DNA from: Aestuariivita sp964402685
GTDB taxonomy: Bacteria > Pseudomonadota > Alphaproteobacteria > Rhodobacterales > Rhodobacteraceae
DNA: 31,657 nucleotides
NCBI GenBank assembly: GCA_964402685.1
Contig: CAYODE010000025.1
Location: 1 to 31,657 of the forward strand
Direction: 5' to 3'
Shown: positions 14,130 through 22,034 of the stretch, one piece after another
How the letters are laid out: every line of letters begins with the position of its first letter
How positions within the stretch are numbered: the stretch's first letter is position 1
Notes under the pieces: generated by a model
What the model was told of the DNA's origin: nothing
What the model saw: the letters and a program-made list of their open reading frames with translations, nothing else
The model's database searches: none
Program-made: the position numbers and the translations under genes

Positions 14130-14744
14130 GTGGCAAACCACCTTTACCTAAACGATCTGTCGGACGATCTGGACCTGGGTCCTGTCGTGGCCATTGATTG
14201 CGAGACGATGGGCCTCAACCCGCATCGCGACCGGTTGTGCGTCGTGCAAATGTCAGGTGGCGACGGCGACGCACACATCGTGCAGGTGGCAAAGGGTCAA
14301 AGCGCCGCGCCCAATCTATGCGCCATGTTAGAAAATCCTGATATCCTCAAAATTTTTCATTTCGGGCGCTTCGACATCGCAGCGCTGTACCACGCGTTCG
14401 GTGCTCTCACGGCGCCAGTCTATTGCACCAAGATCGCCAGCCGCCTTGTGCGCACATATACCGACCGCCACGGCTTGAAGAATCTGCTCCAGGAATTGTT
14501 GAGCATCGACATCTCGAAGCAACAACAGATGAGCGACTGGGGTGCCGAAACTCTGACAGACGCACAGCTCGAATACGCGGCGTCCGACGTCTTGTATTTG
14601 CATCAACTGATGGACCGGCTGAATGGGCGTCTCGCTCGCGAAGGCCGAACAGAATTTGCGCAAGCCTGTTTTGACTTTTTGCCGACACGCGCGCGCTTGG
14701 ATCTGGAGGGGTGGCCGGAAACGGACATCTTCGCTCATTCATGA
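14130..14744 (+). CDS. Single-domain RNase D-like 3'-5' exonuclease
   Basis: A 204-residue DEDDy exonuclease. Visible catalytic residues: Asp23 and Glu25 (AIDCETMGL), Asp82 (HFGRFDIAAL), and Tyr149 with Asp153 (YAASDVLYL). It lacks the HRDC domains of enterobacterial RNase D and is of the short alphaproteobacterial type. The likely role is trimming of structured RNA 3' ends. I prefer GTG 14130 because GAGG at 14117-14120 is well spaced for it. ATG 14121 (three codons earlier) directly abuts that element. Its stop overlaps the kdsD start (ATGA), so it leads the kdsD-lptCAB operon. Confidence 0.87.
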   Translation: MANHLYLNDLSDDLDLGPVVAIDCETMGLNPHRDRLCVVQMSGGDGDAHIVQVAKGQSAAPNLCAMLENPDILKIFHFGRFDIAALYHAFGALTAPVYCTKIASRLVRTYTDRHGLKNLLQELLSIDISKQQQMSDWGAETLTDAQLEYAASDVLYLHQLMDRLNGRLAREGRTEFAQACFDFLPTRARLDLEGWPETDIFAHS

Positions 14745-15700
14745 GCATCTATCAGGAAACCGCCCAACGCGTGATTGCGACAGAAGCGGCAGCACTGAAC
14801 ACACTCGCTTCGACACTGGATGACCGCTTTGACGCCGCAGTGACACAAATCCTCGAGACTGAGGGGCGGGTCATCGTTAGTGGCATTGGAAAATCAGGGC
14901 ATATTGCGAAAAAGATCGCAGCCACTTTGGCGAGCACCGGAACGCCTGCTCAATTCGTGCACCCCGCCGAAGCCAGCCATGGTGATTTGGGAATGATCAC
15001 CCGTGCGGACACAGTACTGGCAATTTCCAATTCGGGTGAAGCTGCCGAACTCGCCAATCTTTTGGTTTACGCGCGGAGGTTTGGAATTCCGCTAATTGGC
15101 ATGACAAGCAAGCCGGAAAGCACGCTGGCTTCCCAATCAGACATCGTTTTGCTTTTGCCGCAGGCTGGCGAAGCATGTGGCACTGGCGTTGTTCCAACAT
15201 CCTCTACGACCATGACCTTGGCGCTGGGCGACGCTTTGGCTGTTGCACTAATGGAACATCGTAGCTTCACTGCCGAGCACTTTCGTGAGTTCCATCCTGG
15301 CGGAAAACTCGGTGCGCAACTCAGCCGCGTTCGCGATTTAATGCACACCGGCCAGGCGATCCCCATGGTTGACGCGGATACTGTGATGGCCGACGCATTA
15401 TTGGAGATCAGCAAAAAGTCTTTTGGCGTCGTCGGCGTGTGCGATGAAGCAGGCGCTCTTGTCGGTATCATTACCGATGGTGATTTGCGCAGACATATGG
15501 ACGGTCTGCTTGGTCAAACAGCAAAAGATGTCATGACCCCTCAGCCAACGACGATCCTGCCTGATGCCCTGGCGGAAGAAGCAGTCGCCGTCATGAATGA
15601 GCGGAAGATTACGTGCCTGTTTGTCGTCGATCCCGCCAACGGCGCAGGAGCACAAGGCCTGATCCATATACATGATTGCCTGCGTGCTGGCCTGGGATAG
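14741..15700 (+). CDS. kdsD: Arabinose-5-phosphate isomerase KdsD/KpsF
   Basis: A 319-residue enzyme that converts ribulose 5-phosphate to arabinose 5-phosphate, the first step toward Kdo. The N-terminal SIS domain shows GIGKSGHIAKKIAATLAST (48-66), HPAEASHGDLGM and ISNSGEAAEL. Two CBS motifs form the C-terminal part (VRDLMHTG, about 205 on; VGIITDGDLRRHM; KDVMTPQPTT). ATG 14741 overlaps the exonuclease stop (ATGA), so translation is probably coupled. The frame runs 10 codons further upstream without a better start. It lies 9 bp before lptC. kpsF is the name used when the gene serves a capsule locus. The LPS context favours kdsD. Confidence 0.93.
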   Translation: MSIYQETAQRVIATEAAALNTLASTLDDRFDAAVTQILETEGRVIVSGIGKSGHIAKKIAATLASTGTPAQFVHPAEASHGDLGMITRADTVLAISNSGEAAELANLLVYARRFGIPLIGMTSKPESTLASQSDIVLLLPQAGEACGTGVVPTSSTTMTLALGDALAVALMEHRSFTAEHFREFHPGGKLGAQLSRVRDLMHTGQAIPMVDADTVMADALLEISKKSFGVVGVCDEAGALVGIITDGDLRRHMDGLLGQTAKDVMTPQPTTILPDALAEEAVAVMNERKITCLFVVDPANGAGAQGLIHIHDCLRAGLG

Positions 15701-15709
15701 GAGCCCGAT

Positions 15710-16315
15710 GTGGACGGTTACTCACGCCTGGTCGCATTTCTCAAAGTCATCCTGCCGCTGACAGCACTTGGTCTTTTGTCGACACTATTTTTGCTGTCTC
15801 GCAGTGTCGATCCCACAGCAACACTGCCGTTTGAAGAGGCCGAAGTAACGGAACGGCTGCGCGACGGATTGGTCACGTCCCCGCACTATGCAGGAATGAC
15901 CAAGGGCGGCGATCAGGTCACAATCATCGCGTCTACTGCCAAACCAGGAAATCAAGGCGAGTTCGCGCAAGCTCGTGATGTCAACGCCTTGATTGAAATG
16001 ACAAATGGAACTGATGTGACCTTGGACTCTCTAACGGGTTCGTTTGATCCGGCCGGTGACTTCGCACGGTTTACAGGGAACGTGCAGATCGAAACAACAA
16101 CCGGCTACACTTTGAACACCGAAGCGCTAAATAGCCGGATTAGAAGCTTGGACTTGCGTAGCGACGGCGCCGTAGATGGCGAGGGGCCATTTGGTACCCT
16201 GGAAGCGGGTCAAATGGAGCTGACAACCGACGCGTTAACCGAAGACGCCTATTTGCGTTTCAAAAATGGGGTTAGGTTGATATACGACCCAAAACTGGTA
16301 GAAGATGGCCCATGA
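15710..16315 (+). CDS. lptC: LPS export protein LptC
   Basis: A 201-residue bitopic protein. Its single N-terminal membrane span (VAFLKVILPLTALGLLSTLFLL) is followed by a periplasmic beta-rich LptC/OstA-like region (VTIIASTAKPG...; GSFDPAGDFARFTGNVQIETTTGY). It links the LptBFG transporter to periplasmic LptA. The GTG start at 15710 is set by AGGAG at 15699-15703. An ATG one base earlier is in another frame. It overlaps lptA by 4 bp (ATGA) and follows kdsD. Confidence 0.9.
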   Translation: MDGYSRLVAFLKVILPLTALGLLSTLFLLSRSVDPTATLPFEEAEVTERLRDGLVTSPHYAGMTKGGDQVTIIASTAKPGNQGEFAQARDVNALIEMTNGTDVTLDSLTGSFDPAGDFARFTGNVQIETTTGYTLNTEALNSRIRSLDLRSDGAVDGEGPFGTLEAGQMELTTDALTEDAYLRFKNGVRLIYDPKLVEDGP

Positions 16316-16800
16316 CCCGCCTTCGGTTAGCATCAATTTGTTTTAGCATTTTGGCCTTTGCATCGATGGCGCAGGCGCAAGAAACCCGCGTCTCTTTCGG
16401 AACCCTTCAAGGCGATCCGACGCTGCCGGTCGAGGTTACCTCGGACACTCTCGACGTGGACCAAGAGACTGGAGAGGCGGTTTTTCGAGGTAGCGTGGTT
16501 ATCACACAAGGTGAGATGCAGCTGACAGCGCCGCGTGTTCTGGTGATTTACGATTCTGAAACACGTGCCATCGATCGTATGGAAGCGACAGGAGGCGTAA
16601 CCCTTGTCAGCGGCCCTGACGCAGCAGAGTCTGACCGCGCTGATTACACCATAGACAATGGCGTCATCGTGATGACAGGAGACGTGCTTCTGACCCAAGG
16701 TCCCAGCGCTTTGACATCTGACGAGATGACTGTGGATCTTACCACGGGAACTGCACAAATGGTTGGTCGCGTTACCACGATTTTGCGCAGCGAAGACTAA
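16312..16800 (+). CDS. lptA: LPS transport periplasmic protein LptA
   Basis: A 162-residue protein with a Sec signal peptide, cleaved probably after AQA (residues about 1-22). An OstA/LptA domain follows (VEVTSDTLDVDQETGEAVFRGSVVITQGEMQLTA; DRADYTIDNGVIVMTGDVLLTQG). It forms the periplasmic bridge carrying LPS to the outer membrane. Its start overlaps the lptC stop, and lptB follows after 2 bp, giving the conserved lptC-lptA-lptB order. Confidence 0.93.
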   Translation: MTRLRLASICFSILAFASMAQAQETRVSFGTLQGDPTLPVEVTSDTLDVDQETGEAVFRGSVVITQGEMQLTAPRVLVIYDSETRAIDRMEATGGVTLVSGPDAAESDRADYTIDNGVIVMTGDVLLTQGPSALTSDEMTVDLTTGTAQMVGRVTTILRSED

Positions 16801-16802
16801 CT

Positions 16803-17561
16803 GTGGCACGTCCTGAACTCTCGGTGACCGAAGGCGCCGGCGGCTTGCGCATAGAAAAGCTTCGCAAGTCCTATAGAAAACGTGTGGTCATCCGCGAAGT
16901 CTCGATGGAATTGAACCCGGCAGAAGTTGTTGCATTGCTGGGGCCAAATGGATCGGGAAAAACGACAACATTCTACGCCATCGCAGGTCTTGTCTTTGCA
17001 GAGGCCGGAAGAGTCACTGTTGATGGCCAGGACGTCACGACGCTGCCTATGTATCGTCGTGCCCGTATGGGTATCGGGTACCTCCCGCAAGAGATGTCCA
17101 TTTTTCGTGGCCTGAACGTCGAAGACAACATCTCGGCGATTCTCGACATCACCTATTCTGATCGCCACAAACGACGCGAACGACTGGAAGAATTGCTGTC
17201 AGAGTTCTCCATCGAACACTTACGGCGGGCGCCAGCACTTGCCCTGTCGGGCGGGGAGCGTCGGCGTGTTGAGATCGCGCGGTGTTTGGCGGCAGATCCA
17301 AAATATCTGCTGTTGGACGAACCTTTTGCCGGTGTTGACCCGATTTCAGTTGGCGACATTCGTCACTTGGTTGCCGACCTGAAAAAACGGGGAATTGGCG
17401 TTCTCATAACGGATCACAACGTGCGTGAAACCCTCGAAATCGTGGATCGCGCTTACATCTTGCATGACGGACAGGTTCTTATGTCCGGCACACCTAAAGA
17501 TGTCGTTGAAAACGAAAACGTCCGGCGTGTCTATCTGGGCGACACGTTTCGAATTTCGTAA
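16803..17561 (+). CDS. lptB: LPS export ABC transporter ATPase LptB
   Basis: A 252-residue ABC ATPase with all motifs: Walker A GPNGSGKTT (47-55), Q-loop YLPQE, signature LSGGE (148-152), Walker B LLLDEP (169-174) and switch His205 (ITDHNVRET). Its closest family is LptB (SIFRGLNVEDNI; FAGVDPISV). It powers extraction of LPS from the inner membrane with LptF/LptG, which are not in this window. It has a GTG start two bases after the lptA stop. It is the last gene of the operon: rpoN, often next in other proteobacteria, is absent. Confidence 0.95.
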   Translation: MARPELSVTEGAGGLRIEKLRKSYRKRVVIREVSMELNPAEVVALLGPNGSGKTTTFYAIAGLVFAEAGRVTVDGQDVTTLPMYRRARMGIGYLPQEMSIFRGLNVEDNISAILDITYSDRHKRRERLEELLSEFSIEHLRRAPALALSGGERRRVEIARCLAADPKYLLLDEPFAGVDPISVGDIRHLVADLKKRGIGVLITDHNVRETLEIVDRAYILHDGQVLMSGTPKDVVENENVRRVYLGDTFRIS

Positions 17562-17601
17562 CTCAATCCACTTTTCGTTCCCTTGGACGCACCGCTTTTC
17601 G

Positions 17602-17631
17602 TTGACAGATCGGGGGTGGTTGGCCTCAAAT
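17602..17631 (+). promoter_or_regulatory. Putative sigma-70 promoter of hpf-ptsN
   Basis: A perfect -35 TTGACA (17602-17607), an 18-bp spacer and a 4/6 -10 TCAAAT (17626-17631), in the 248-bp gap between lptB and hpf. It would start transcription near 17638, where an ATG begins a 34-codon ORF. Confidence 0.45.
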
Positions 17632-17753
17632 AGCGATATGGTTCTGCAACGATCCCAGACGATTGTTCCAACCCTCCGTCAGCGGATTGGGTTGATTCAA
17701 ACACAAGACAAAAGCGGAATTCAAAAGCCATTTCAAAGCTGACTATCGGACGA

Positions 17754-17773
17754 ACCCCGGACCAAACCGGGGT
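17754..17773. other. Hairpin in the hpf leader
   Basis: ACCCCGG-ACCAAA-CCGGGGT is a perfect 7-bp GC-rich stem that ends 25 bp before the hpf ribosome-binding site. No T-run follows, so it is not a classical terminator. It may affect hpf mRNA stability or read-through from lptB. Confidence 0.5.
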
Positions 17774-17809
17774 CGGCAGGTTTTGAGCGACCATTGTGAA
17801 GGAGACCAC

Positions 17810-18379
17810 ATGCGCTATCAAATCACTGGAAAACAGATCGATATAGGATCCGCACTACAGACCCATGTTGAAGACGAACTTGGTGGTATTGTTCAAAAGT
17901 ATGCGGAACGTCCGACGGACGCGAACATCGTGTTTTCCAAATCAGCGCATGAATTTGTTTGTGAAGCGACCGTACATCTATCTACAGGCTTGACCGCTCA
18001 GGCAAAAGCACATGCGACAGAAATCTATGCAGCATTCGACAGCTGCGCAGACAAAATGGAAAAGCAATTGCGCCGCTACAAGCGGCGTCTGAAGGATCAC
18101 CACAAGGATCGCACAGAACCAGTTGAACTTTTTGGCGCGTCCTCGTATATCCTCGCGTCGGAAGAAGTGAGTGAAGACAAAGAGCCGGAATCGCTCCAAC
18201 CGATTATCGTCGCCGAGATGCAAACCCAGATACCGTCACTGTCGGTTGGGGAAGCCGTGATGCAGATGGAATTGGCGGGAGCACCGGTTCTTGTGTTTAG
18301 GAACGAAGGCAAAGACGGGGTGAATGTCGTTTACCGTCGCGATGACGGAAACATTGGCTGGATCGACCCTGGAACTTAA
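17810..18379 (+). CDS. hpf: Long-form ribosome hibernation promoting factor
   Basis: A 189-residue protein. Residues 1-105 are the S30AE/HPF domain (MRYQITGKQIDIGSALQTHV...; ATVHLSTGLTAQAKAHATEIYAAFDSCADKMEKQLRRYKRRLKDH). The C-terminal 60 residues (PIIVAEMQTQIPSLSVGEAVMQMELAGAPVLVFRNEG...NVVYRRDDGNIGWIDP) form the dimerisation domain of long HPF, which pairs inactive 70S ribosomes into 100S particles. ATG 17810 is fixed by AAGGAG at 17799-17804. ptsN follows after 51 bp with a hairpin between them. It has its own putative promoter. Confidence 0.95.
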   Translation: MRYQITGKQIDIGSALQTHVEDELGGIVQKYAERPTDANIVFSKSAHEFVCEATVHLSTGLTAQAKAHATEIYAAFDSCADKMEKQLRRYKRRLKDHHKDRTEPVELFGASSYILASEEVSEDKEPESLQPIIVAEMQTQIPSLSVGEAVMQMELAGAPVLVFRNEGKDGVNVVYRRDDGNIGWIDPGT

Positions 18380-18393
18380 TCGACTGTTGAGGT

Positions 18394-18414
18394 CCGCCCC
18401 ATAAGTTGGGGTGG
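18394..18414 (+). other. Hairpin between hpf and ptsN
   Basis: CCGCCCCA-TAAGT-TGGGGTGG forms an 8-bp stem with one G-U pair. No T-run follows. Its position suggests an RNA-processing or attenuating element that sets ptsN expression relative to hpf. The ptsN ribosome-binding site begins about 7 bases later. Confidence 0.5.
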
Positions 18415-18430
18415 TATGGAGCAAAGGTAA

Positions 18431-18895
18431 ATGGAACTGTCCACGATCCTCAAACCTGAGGCTGTGAAAGTCCTGTCTACAGTATCAAGCAAGAAGCGCT
18501 TGTTTCAGGATATCGGTGATTTGGCTGAACTTGCCTATGATCTGCCCGCAAACAGCACCGTCGACGCCCTGCTGGAGCGTGAGAGCCTTGGACCTACTGG
18601 CGTCGGGCACGGTGTTGCTTTGCCGCATGCGCGTTTGCCTGACCTTGATTCTGTTGCGGGCACATTTGTCCTGTTGGAAAAGCCGATTGATTTCGGTGCC
18701 GTTGATCGCCAGCCAGTGGATATTGCGTTTGCACTTTTTGCTCCAGAAGAGGCAGGCGTCGAGCATCTCAAAGCATTGGCGTTGATTTCCCGCACGCTGC
18801 GCGATTCGACGCTGTGCTCAAAACTGCGGGCGAATTCAGACGCGGCAACACTCTACGCGGTTCTAACCGAAGGGCGGTCGGTTCAGGCAGCTTAG
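18431..18895 (+). CDS. ptsN: PTS EIIA-Ntr protein
   Basis: A 154-residue EIIA-fructose-type domain of the nitrogen PTS. His66 (GVALPHARLP) is the predicted phosphorylation site. SLGPTGVGHGVALPHAR and VDIAFALFAPEEAGVEHLKALALISRTLRD are standard family segments. It is a regulatory PTS relay (PtsP-NPr-EIIA) with effects on potassium and stress control in other bacteria. AAAGG stands before the ATG. It is the last gene of the rightward run and converges on the sulfotransferase gene (4-bp gap). Confidence 0.94.
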   Translation: MELSTILKPEAVKVLSTVSSKKRLFQDIGDLAELAYDLPANSTVDALLERESLGPTGVGHGVALPHARLPDLDSVAGTFVLLEKPIDFGAVDRQPVDIAFALFAPEEAGVEHLKALALISRTLRDSTLCSKLRANSDAATLYAVLTEGRSVQAA

Positions 18896-18899
18896 ACTG

Positions 18900-20330
18900 T
18901 CAGTTCTGTCCCCAGGCTTTGAACCCAAACGTTACATAATCGCGCTGGTACACATCTGCGATTTTCGCCTCTAGCGCATCATCGTAAATGTCTTGCAATT
19001 TATGTGGTGTGGGTGCCTCCGAAGCCTTGAGAACCGGTTTGGTCGTGCATCCGACTTGCGATGCTAACGCGGGCAACAGAGTGTCTATTTCCGCGGCACG
19101 CAGGATCATATCCGGCAAAACAAAATCACCGAAACCCTGCAAGATTTGAGCTTGCGTGGACCAATGTGGATCTACGCGCACCGCCGTCTGCCCAGCCAAA
19201 TTGGCTTTTACGAAATCCAAAAAGACAGAAAATGCCCTGCGATGATCCGCGGCGCTATAGCCAGGATCCGGTATCTCATCTGGAATTTGCAAGCCAAATG
19301 TCTTGCGCAGGTTTCTACGGATCTGCTGGAACGTGTGAGGACCTGTCGAGAGAATCTTCGTGCAAAACGCCATATGCGCGCGCTCTAACGGATGTGGTAA
19401 AACCGTGAACTTGCGATGGCCAGGGCGGCTGCGCATCCACTTGCGCAATTCCTTCTGGTTCATCTTACGACGTAAGTCATCAACCGCAGCATCGTCCAAG
19501 GACGCGAGCCAAGTCTCAACTTGTTTGTTTGGTCCACCTTTGATTGGCAAAAACATCAGCGGAGCATCTTTCGCAGCTACGTAGCTTGGCACAGCAGCGC
19601 CGCGCCGCGGTTCGAAATTCGGTGTGCGCGTCAGGTTGAACTGATCCAGTTGCGCAACGGCCGTCGTCATTTCTGTCGGGTTCGATACTTTGTCCGATAA
19701 TGGTTCCGGGTTTTGGCGTTTGAGACTGTGAGACAACTGCTCTAATCGCGCATCTACTCCCAGCCAATTTGCCAGGCCGTTGATGACATCTAAGGACTGC
19801 AAGTCTTCATAGGCCACGTAAAACGCCGCCTGCCCACTAACCTGCAGCCGGTTTAAGACACGGACTTGGAAGTTCTGAATTGAAGCGACATGCGCACTGA
19901 ATTCTTCTGCGTCAAAACGTGCCTTCGCATCCTTTCGCTTTTGCACATTGGTCAGCTTCCACTGGTTGGTTGCTTGGGCGATTTTCCAAGACACATAACT
20001 TTCCAGTGGATTGCGGGTGAGAATGATCTTTGCGCAGCTCACGTCGTCCAAAACATAGTCAAGCACACGCGGATCATGGTCGTGAAAATATCTGAATCCA
20101 CCCATGACGCTCGGTTGCCTTTTGATCAGCGTGAGCAGTCGCATAGGGTCAGTGTCGCGTTCAGCTTGGGTTATCCCAAGCACCTCGTCTCGCGTCGGAT
20201 ACCCAATGAAATGTGGGTTAAAAACCTCACCATAACAGGTCACCCCGTCAAAGCTATTGAGGTTAACCTCCAGCAAGTTTGAGCCTGTGCGCATCTCCGC
20301 GAGGACGGTAAAATATTCGAAGCGCGGCAT
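18900..20330 (-). CDS. Two-domain sulfotransferase
   Basis: A 476-residue protein that seems to hold two sulfotransferase-like domains in tandem. Residues 1-230 resemble a Stf0-type enzyme: EMRTGSNLLEVNLN (12-25) as PAPS loop, LTRNPLESYVSWKIA (104-118) as 3'-phosphate site, and NPEPLSDKVSNPTEM. Residues about 250-476 resemble Sulfotransfer_2 enzymes: MFLPIKGGPNKQVETWL (259-275) as a diverged PAPS loop, VLPHPLERAHMAF (310-322), DPHWSTQAQIL (387-397) and the terminal YQRDYVTFGF. The second PAPS loop lacks the Lys-Thr-Gly-Gly-Thr core, so this half may be weak or structural. It is the last gene of the leftward glycan operon, 6 bp after the GT14-like gene. Substrate unknown. Confidence 0.8.
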   Translation of the reverse strand: MPRFEYFTVLAEMRTGSNLLEVNLNSFDGVTCYGEVFNPHFIGYPTRDEVLGITQAERDTDPMRLLTLIKRQPSVMGGFRYFHDHDPRVLDYVLDDVSCAKIILTRNPLESYVSWKIAQATNQWKLTNVQKRKDAKARFDAEEFSAHVASIQNFQVRVLNRLQVSGQAAFYVAYEDLQSLDVINGLANWLGVDARLEQLSHSLKRQNPEPLSDKVSNPTEMTTAVAQLDQFNLTRTPNFEPRRGAAVPSYVAAKDAPLMFLPIKGGPNKQVETWLASLDDAAVDDLRRKMNQKELRKWMRSRPGHRKFTVLPHPLERAHMAFCTKILSTGPHTFQQIRRNLRKTFGLQIPDEIPDPGYSAADHRRAFSVFLDFVKANLAGQTAVRVDPHWSTQAQILQGFGDFVLPDMILRAAEIDTLLPALASQVGCTTKPVLKASEAPTPHKLQDIYDDALEAKIADVYQRDYVTFGFKAWGQN

Positions 20331-20336
20331 GTCGGA

Positions 20337-22034
20337 TCACCTGACCAGATAGGGTTTCCGGTGTGAACGTGGCTGGTTGACCGGAATTGGGTCGACTGGG
20401 AAATCCCCCATCAGATAGGGGTGCATTCCTTGGTTCTTGAGATTTTGCAGGAACTGGCCGAACCCTTCCAGATCGACCATACGAGGCGCTTCGGCCAAGC
20501 GGCGGTCATAGGTTGTACCGATCTCATCCAGAATGGTTTGAAGGGGTTCCATCGGTGCTTCTATGAACTCTGCCATCGACCAGATACGAATGCGCGCTTT
20601 GGCATGAACAGAGCGCAGGATATCCAGGTGCGCGCTTTCGATCCGCTGTAACTCTGCCGCTTCTGCACGCAGATCCGCGAAGTTCCGGTTAGTTTTGAAC
20701 AACGGTACGGCCCAGGCACCCGAGATGACGGAAATTTGCGCATTCGGGTCTTTGGCCAATAACCAACCGATGCGTTGGTTGTCATTGGGGCCAAACTGGA
20801 AAATCTGACGCTCACCTCGGGTGTTCCATATCAGGCTCGTCAGAAACGCTTTGGGTTCATAGTCGCGGATGTTTGCACTGTCGCTAAGACACCCATTTAT
20901 CATCGTTTGTCCGCCCGCCAGCTCGGCGCGCTCCGGAGCAAACAGATGCCCGTGAACGCGGGCACCGGTTGCCTTAGCCATCCAGAATTCGAAGTCTTCG
21001 AACAACTCGGCAAACCCTTCGAAAACTGAATATGGGCTACATGTCACTCCATTTTCCCAGTCTTCATTCGGGAACCTGCTGTGCATGTAAAGACCCGGCC
21101 TTCCCTTCGTCCGGCGATCAACAGCTTTGGCGAATATCCGATCGATCTTGCCCGGATTAGGTTCGGTTTGTTTGATAGCCCCTTCGGGTGGATTCAAAAA
21201 AACCTCGTAAAGCCTGTTCGCTTGGGGCCAGATTTTCCGGGCGATAAAACAATCCGACCGGCGCAAGAGTTGCAGGTGGTCATCGTAGAAGATGTGTGGC
21301 TTGCCTTGGAAATCGAACTTGGACAACGTCAAAGACCGACTTTCAATGTTGTTTGAATAAAGCCGAACGAGGGTCTGAAAGTAACTCTCGTCTGGAATCC
21401 AAACCTGTTGGAAGTAGCGATCATAAACGTGCCGTTCCGGATCCTCCAAAATTGCGGACAAGGTCTGGCGCGTCAGACACCACCATTGGCTGCCCATATG
21501 TGGCACTAGCCCGGACGGGATACGCCGTTTCAAACCAAACCGCCGTTGGACTTTAACCGCCAGATCAAACAGCAATCGGTGGCGTTTCCACGAAAACGGG
21601 AACCGCATCGTGAACCGCTCTTCATCCAAACCGCCCACCGTCCAAGGGACATCAGCCGTGGTCGCACTTTCAATAAAATCAGTCCGAGGGCTGGCCGCGA
21701 GATAGTCAATCAGTTCGGACACTGGCCGCAACGGGAGGCACGAGCCCGACGCCAGACAAACGTGACTGACGTCAGCATAGGCTTTCAGCATCAATTCCGA
21801 TGCGGACTGGGTCGCTGCAACAAGCCCCCAACGCCCCCATTCACACCTGTGTCTCTTTGAGAATCGGATTAGCGGGTCATCGGACAATGCATCTTCGAAA
21901 GCGCGATACGTCTTGCGTGGCACGTTCAAATCGACGTGGATCACAACAGGGCATCCTGCAGCCGTCCAATGCCGTGCCACCTGTTCGGCACGATGGAGCG
22001 CTGTGTGAACCAGCATGACGATACCCACGGTCAT
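20337..22034 (-). CDS. GT14-like glycosyltransferase with extra C-terminal domain
   Basis: A 565-residue protein. Residues 1-280 match core-2/I-branching beta-1,6-N-acetylglucosaminyltransferases (GT14): IVMLVHTALHRAEQVARHW, VIHVDLNVPRKTYRAF, CLASGSCLPLRPVSEL, FIPSG-type core and WIPDESYFQTLV. Residues about 290-565 are a domain I cannot assign by motif. I recall Rhodobacterales proteins with a DUF5927/5928 tail of this kind, but cannot verify it. It contains GLYMHSRFPN and QRIGWLLAKDPNAQISVISGAW. The start is coupled to the upstream gene (ATGA overlap) with AAAGGA upstream. The sulfotransferase follows after 6 bp, so the two probably act on the same glycan. Confidence 0.78.
   Translation of the reverse strand: MTVGIVMLVHTALHRAEQVARHWTAAGCPVVIHVDLNVPRKTYRAFEDALSDDPLIRFSKRHRCEWGRWGLVAATQSASELMLKAYADVSHVCLASGSCLPLRPVSELIDYLAASPRTDFIESATTADVPWTVGGLDEERFTMRFPFSWKRHRLLFDLAVKVQRRFGLKRRIPSGLVPHMGSQWWCLTRQTLSAILEDPERHVYDRYFQQVWIPDESYFQTLVRLYSNNIESRSLTLSKFDFQGKPHIFYDDHLQLLRRSDCFIARKIWPQANRLYEVFLNPPEGAIKQTEPNPGKIDRIFAKAVDRRTKGRPGLYMHSRFPNEDWENGVTCSPYSVFEGFAELFEDFEFWMAKATGARVHGHLFAPERAELAGGQTMINGCLSDSANIRDYEPKAFLTSLIWNTRGERQIFQFGPNDNQRIGWLLAKDPNAQISVISGAWAVPLFKTNRNFADLRAEAAELQRIESAHLDILRSVHAKARIRIWSMAEFIEAPMEPLQTILDEIGTTYDRRLAEAPRMVDLEGFGQFLQNLKNQGMHPYLMGDFPVDPIPVNQPRSHRKPYLVR

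Noticed and set aside
14002..14136. 45-codon N-terminal extension of the acyl-CoA dehydrogenase
   Set aside because: The family N-terminus begins at MRAYDRKDLL, which has a good ribosome-binding site; the extension would overlap the divergent exonuclease gene.
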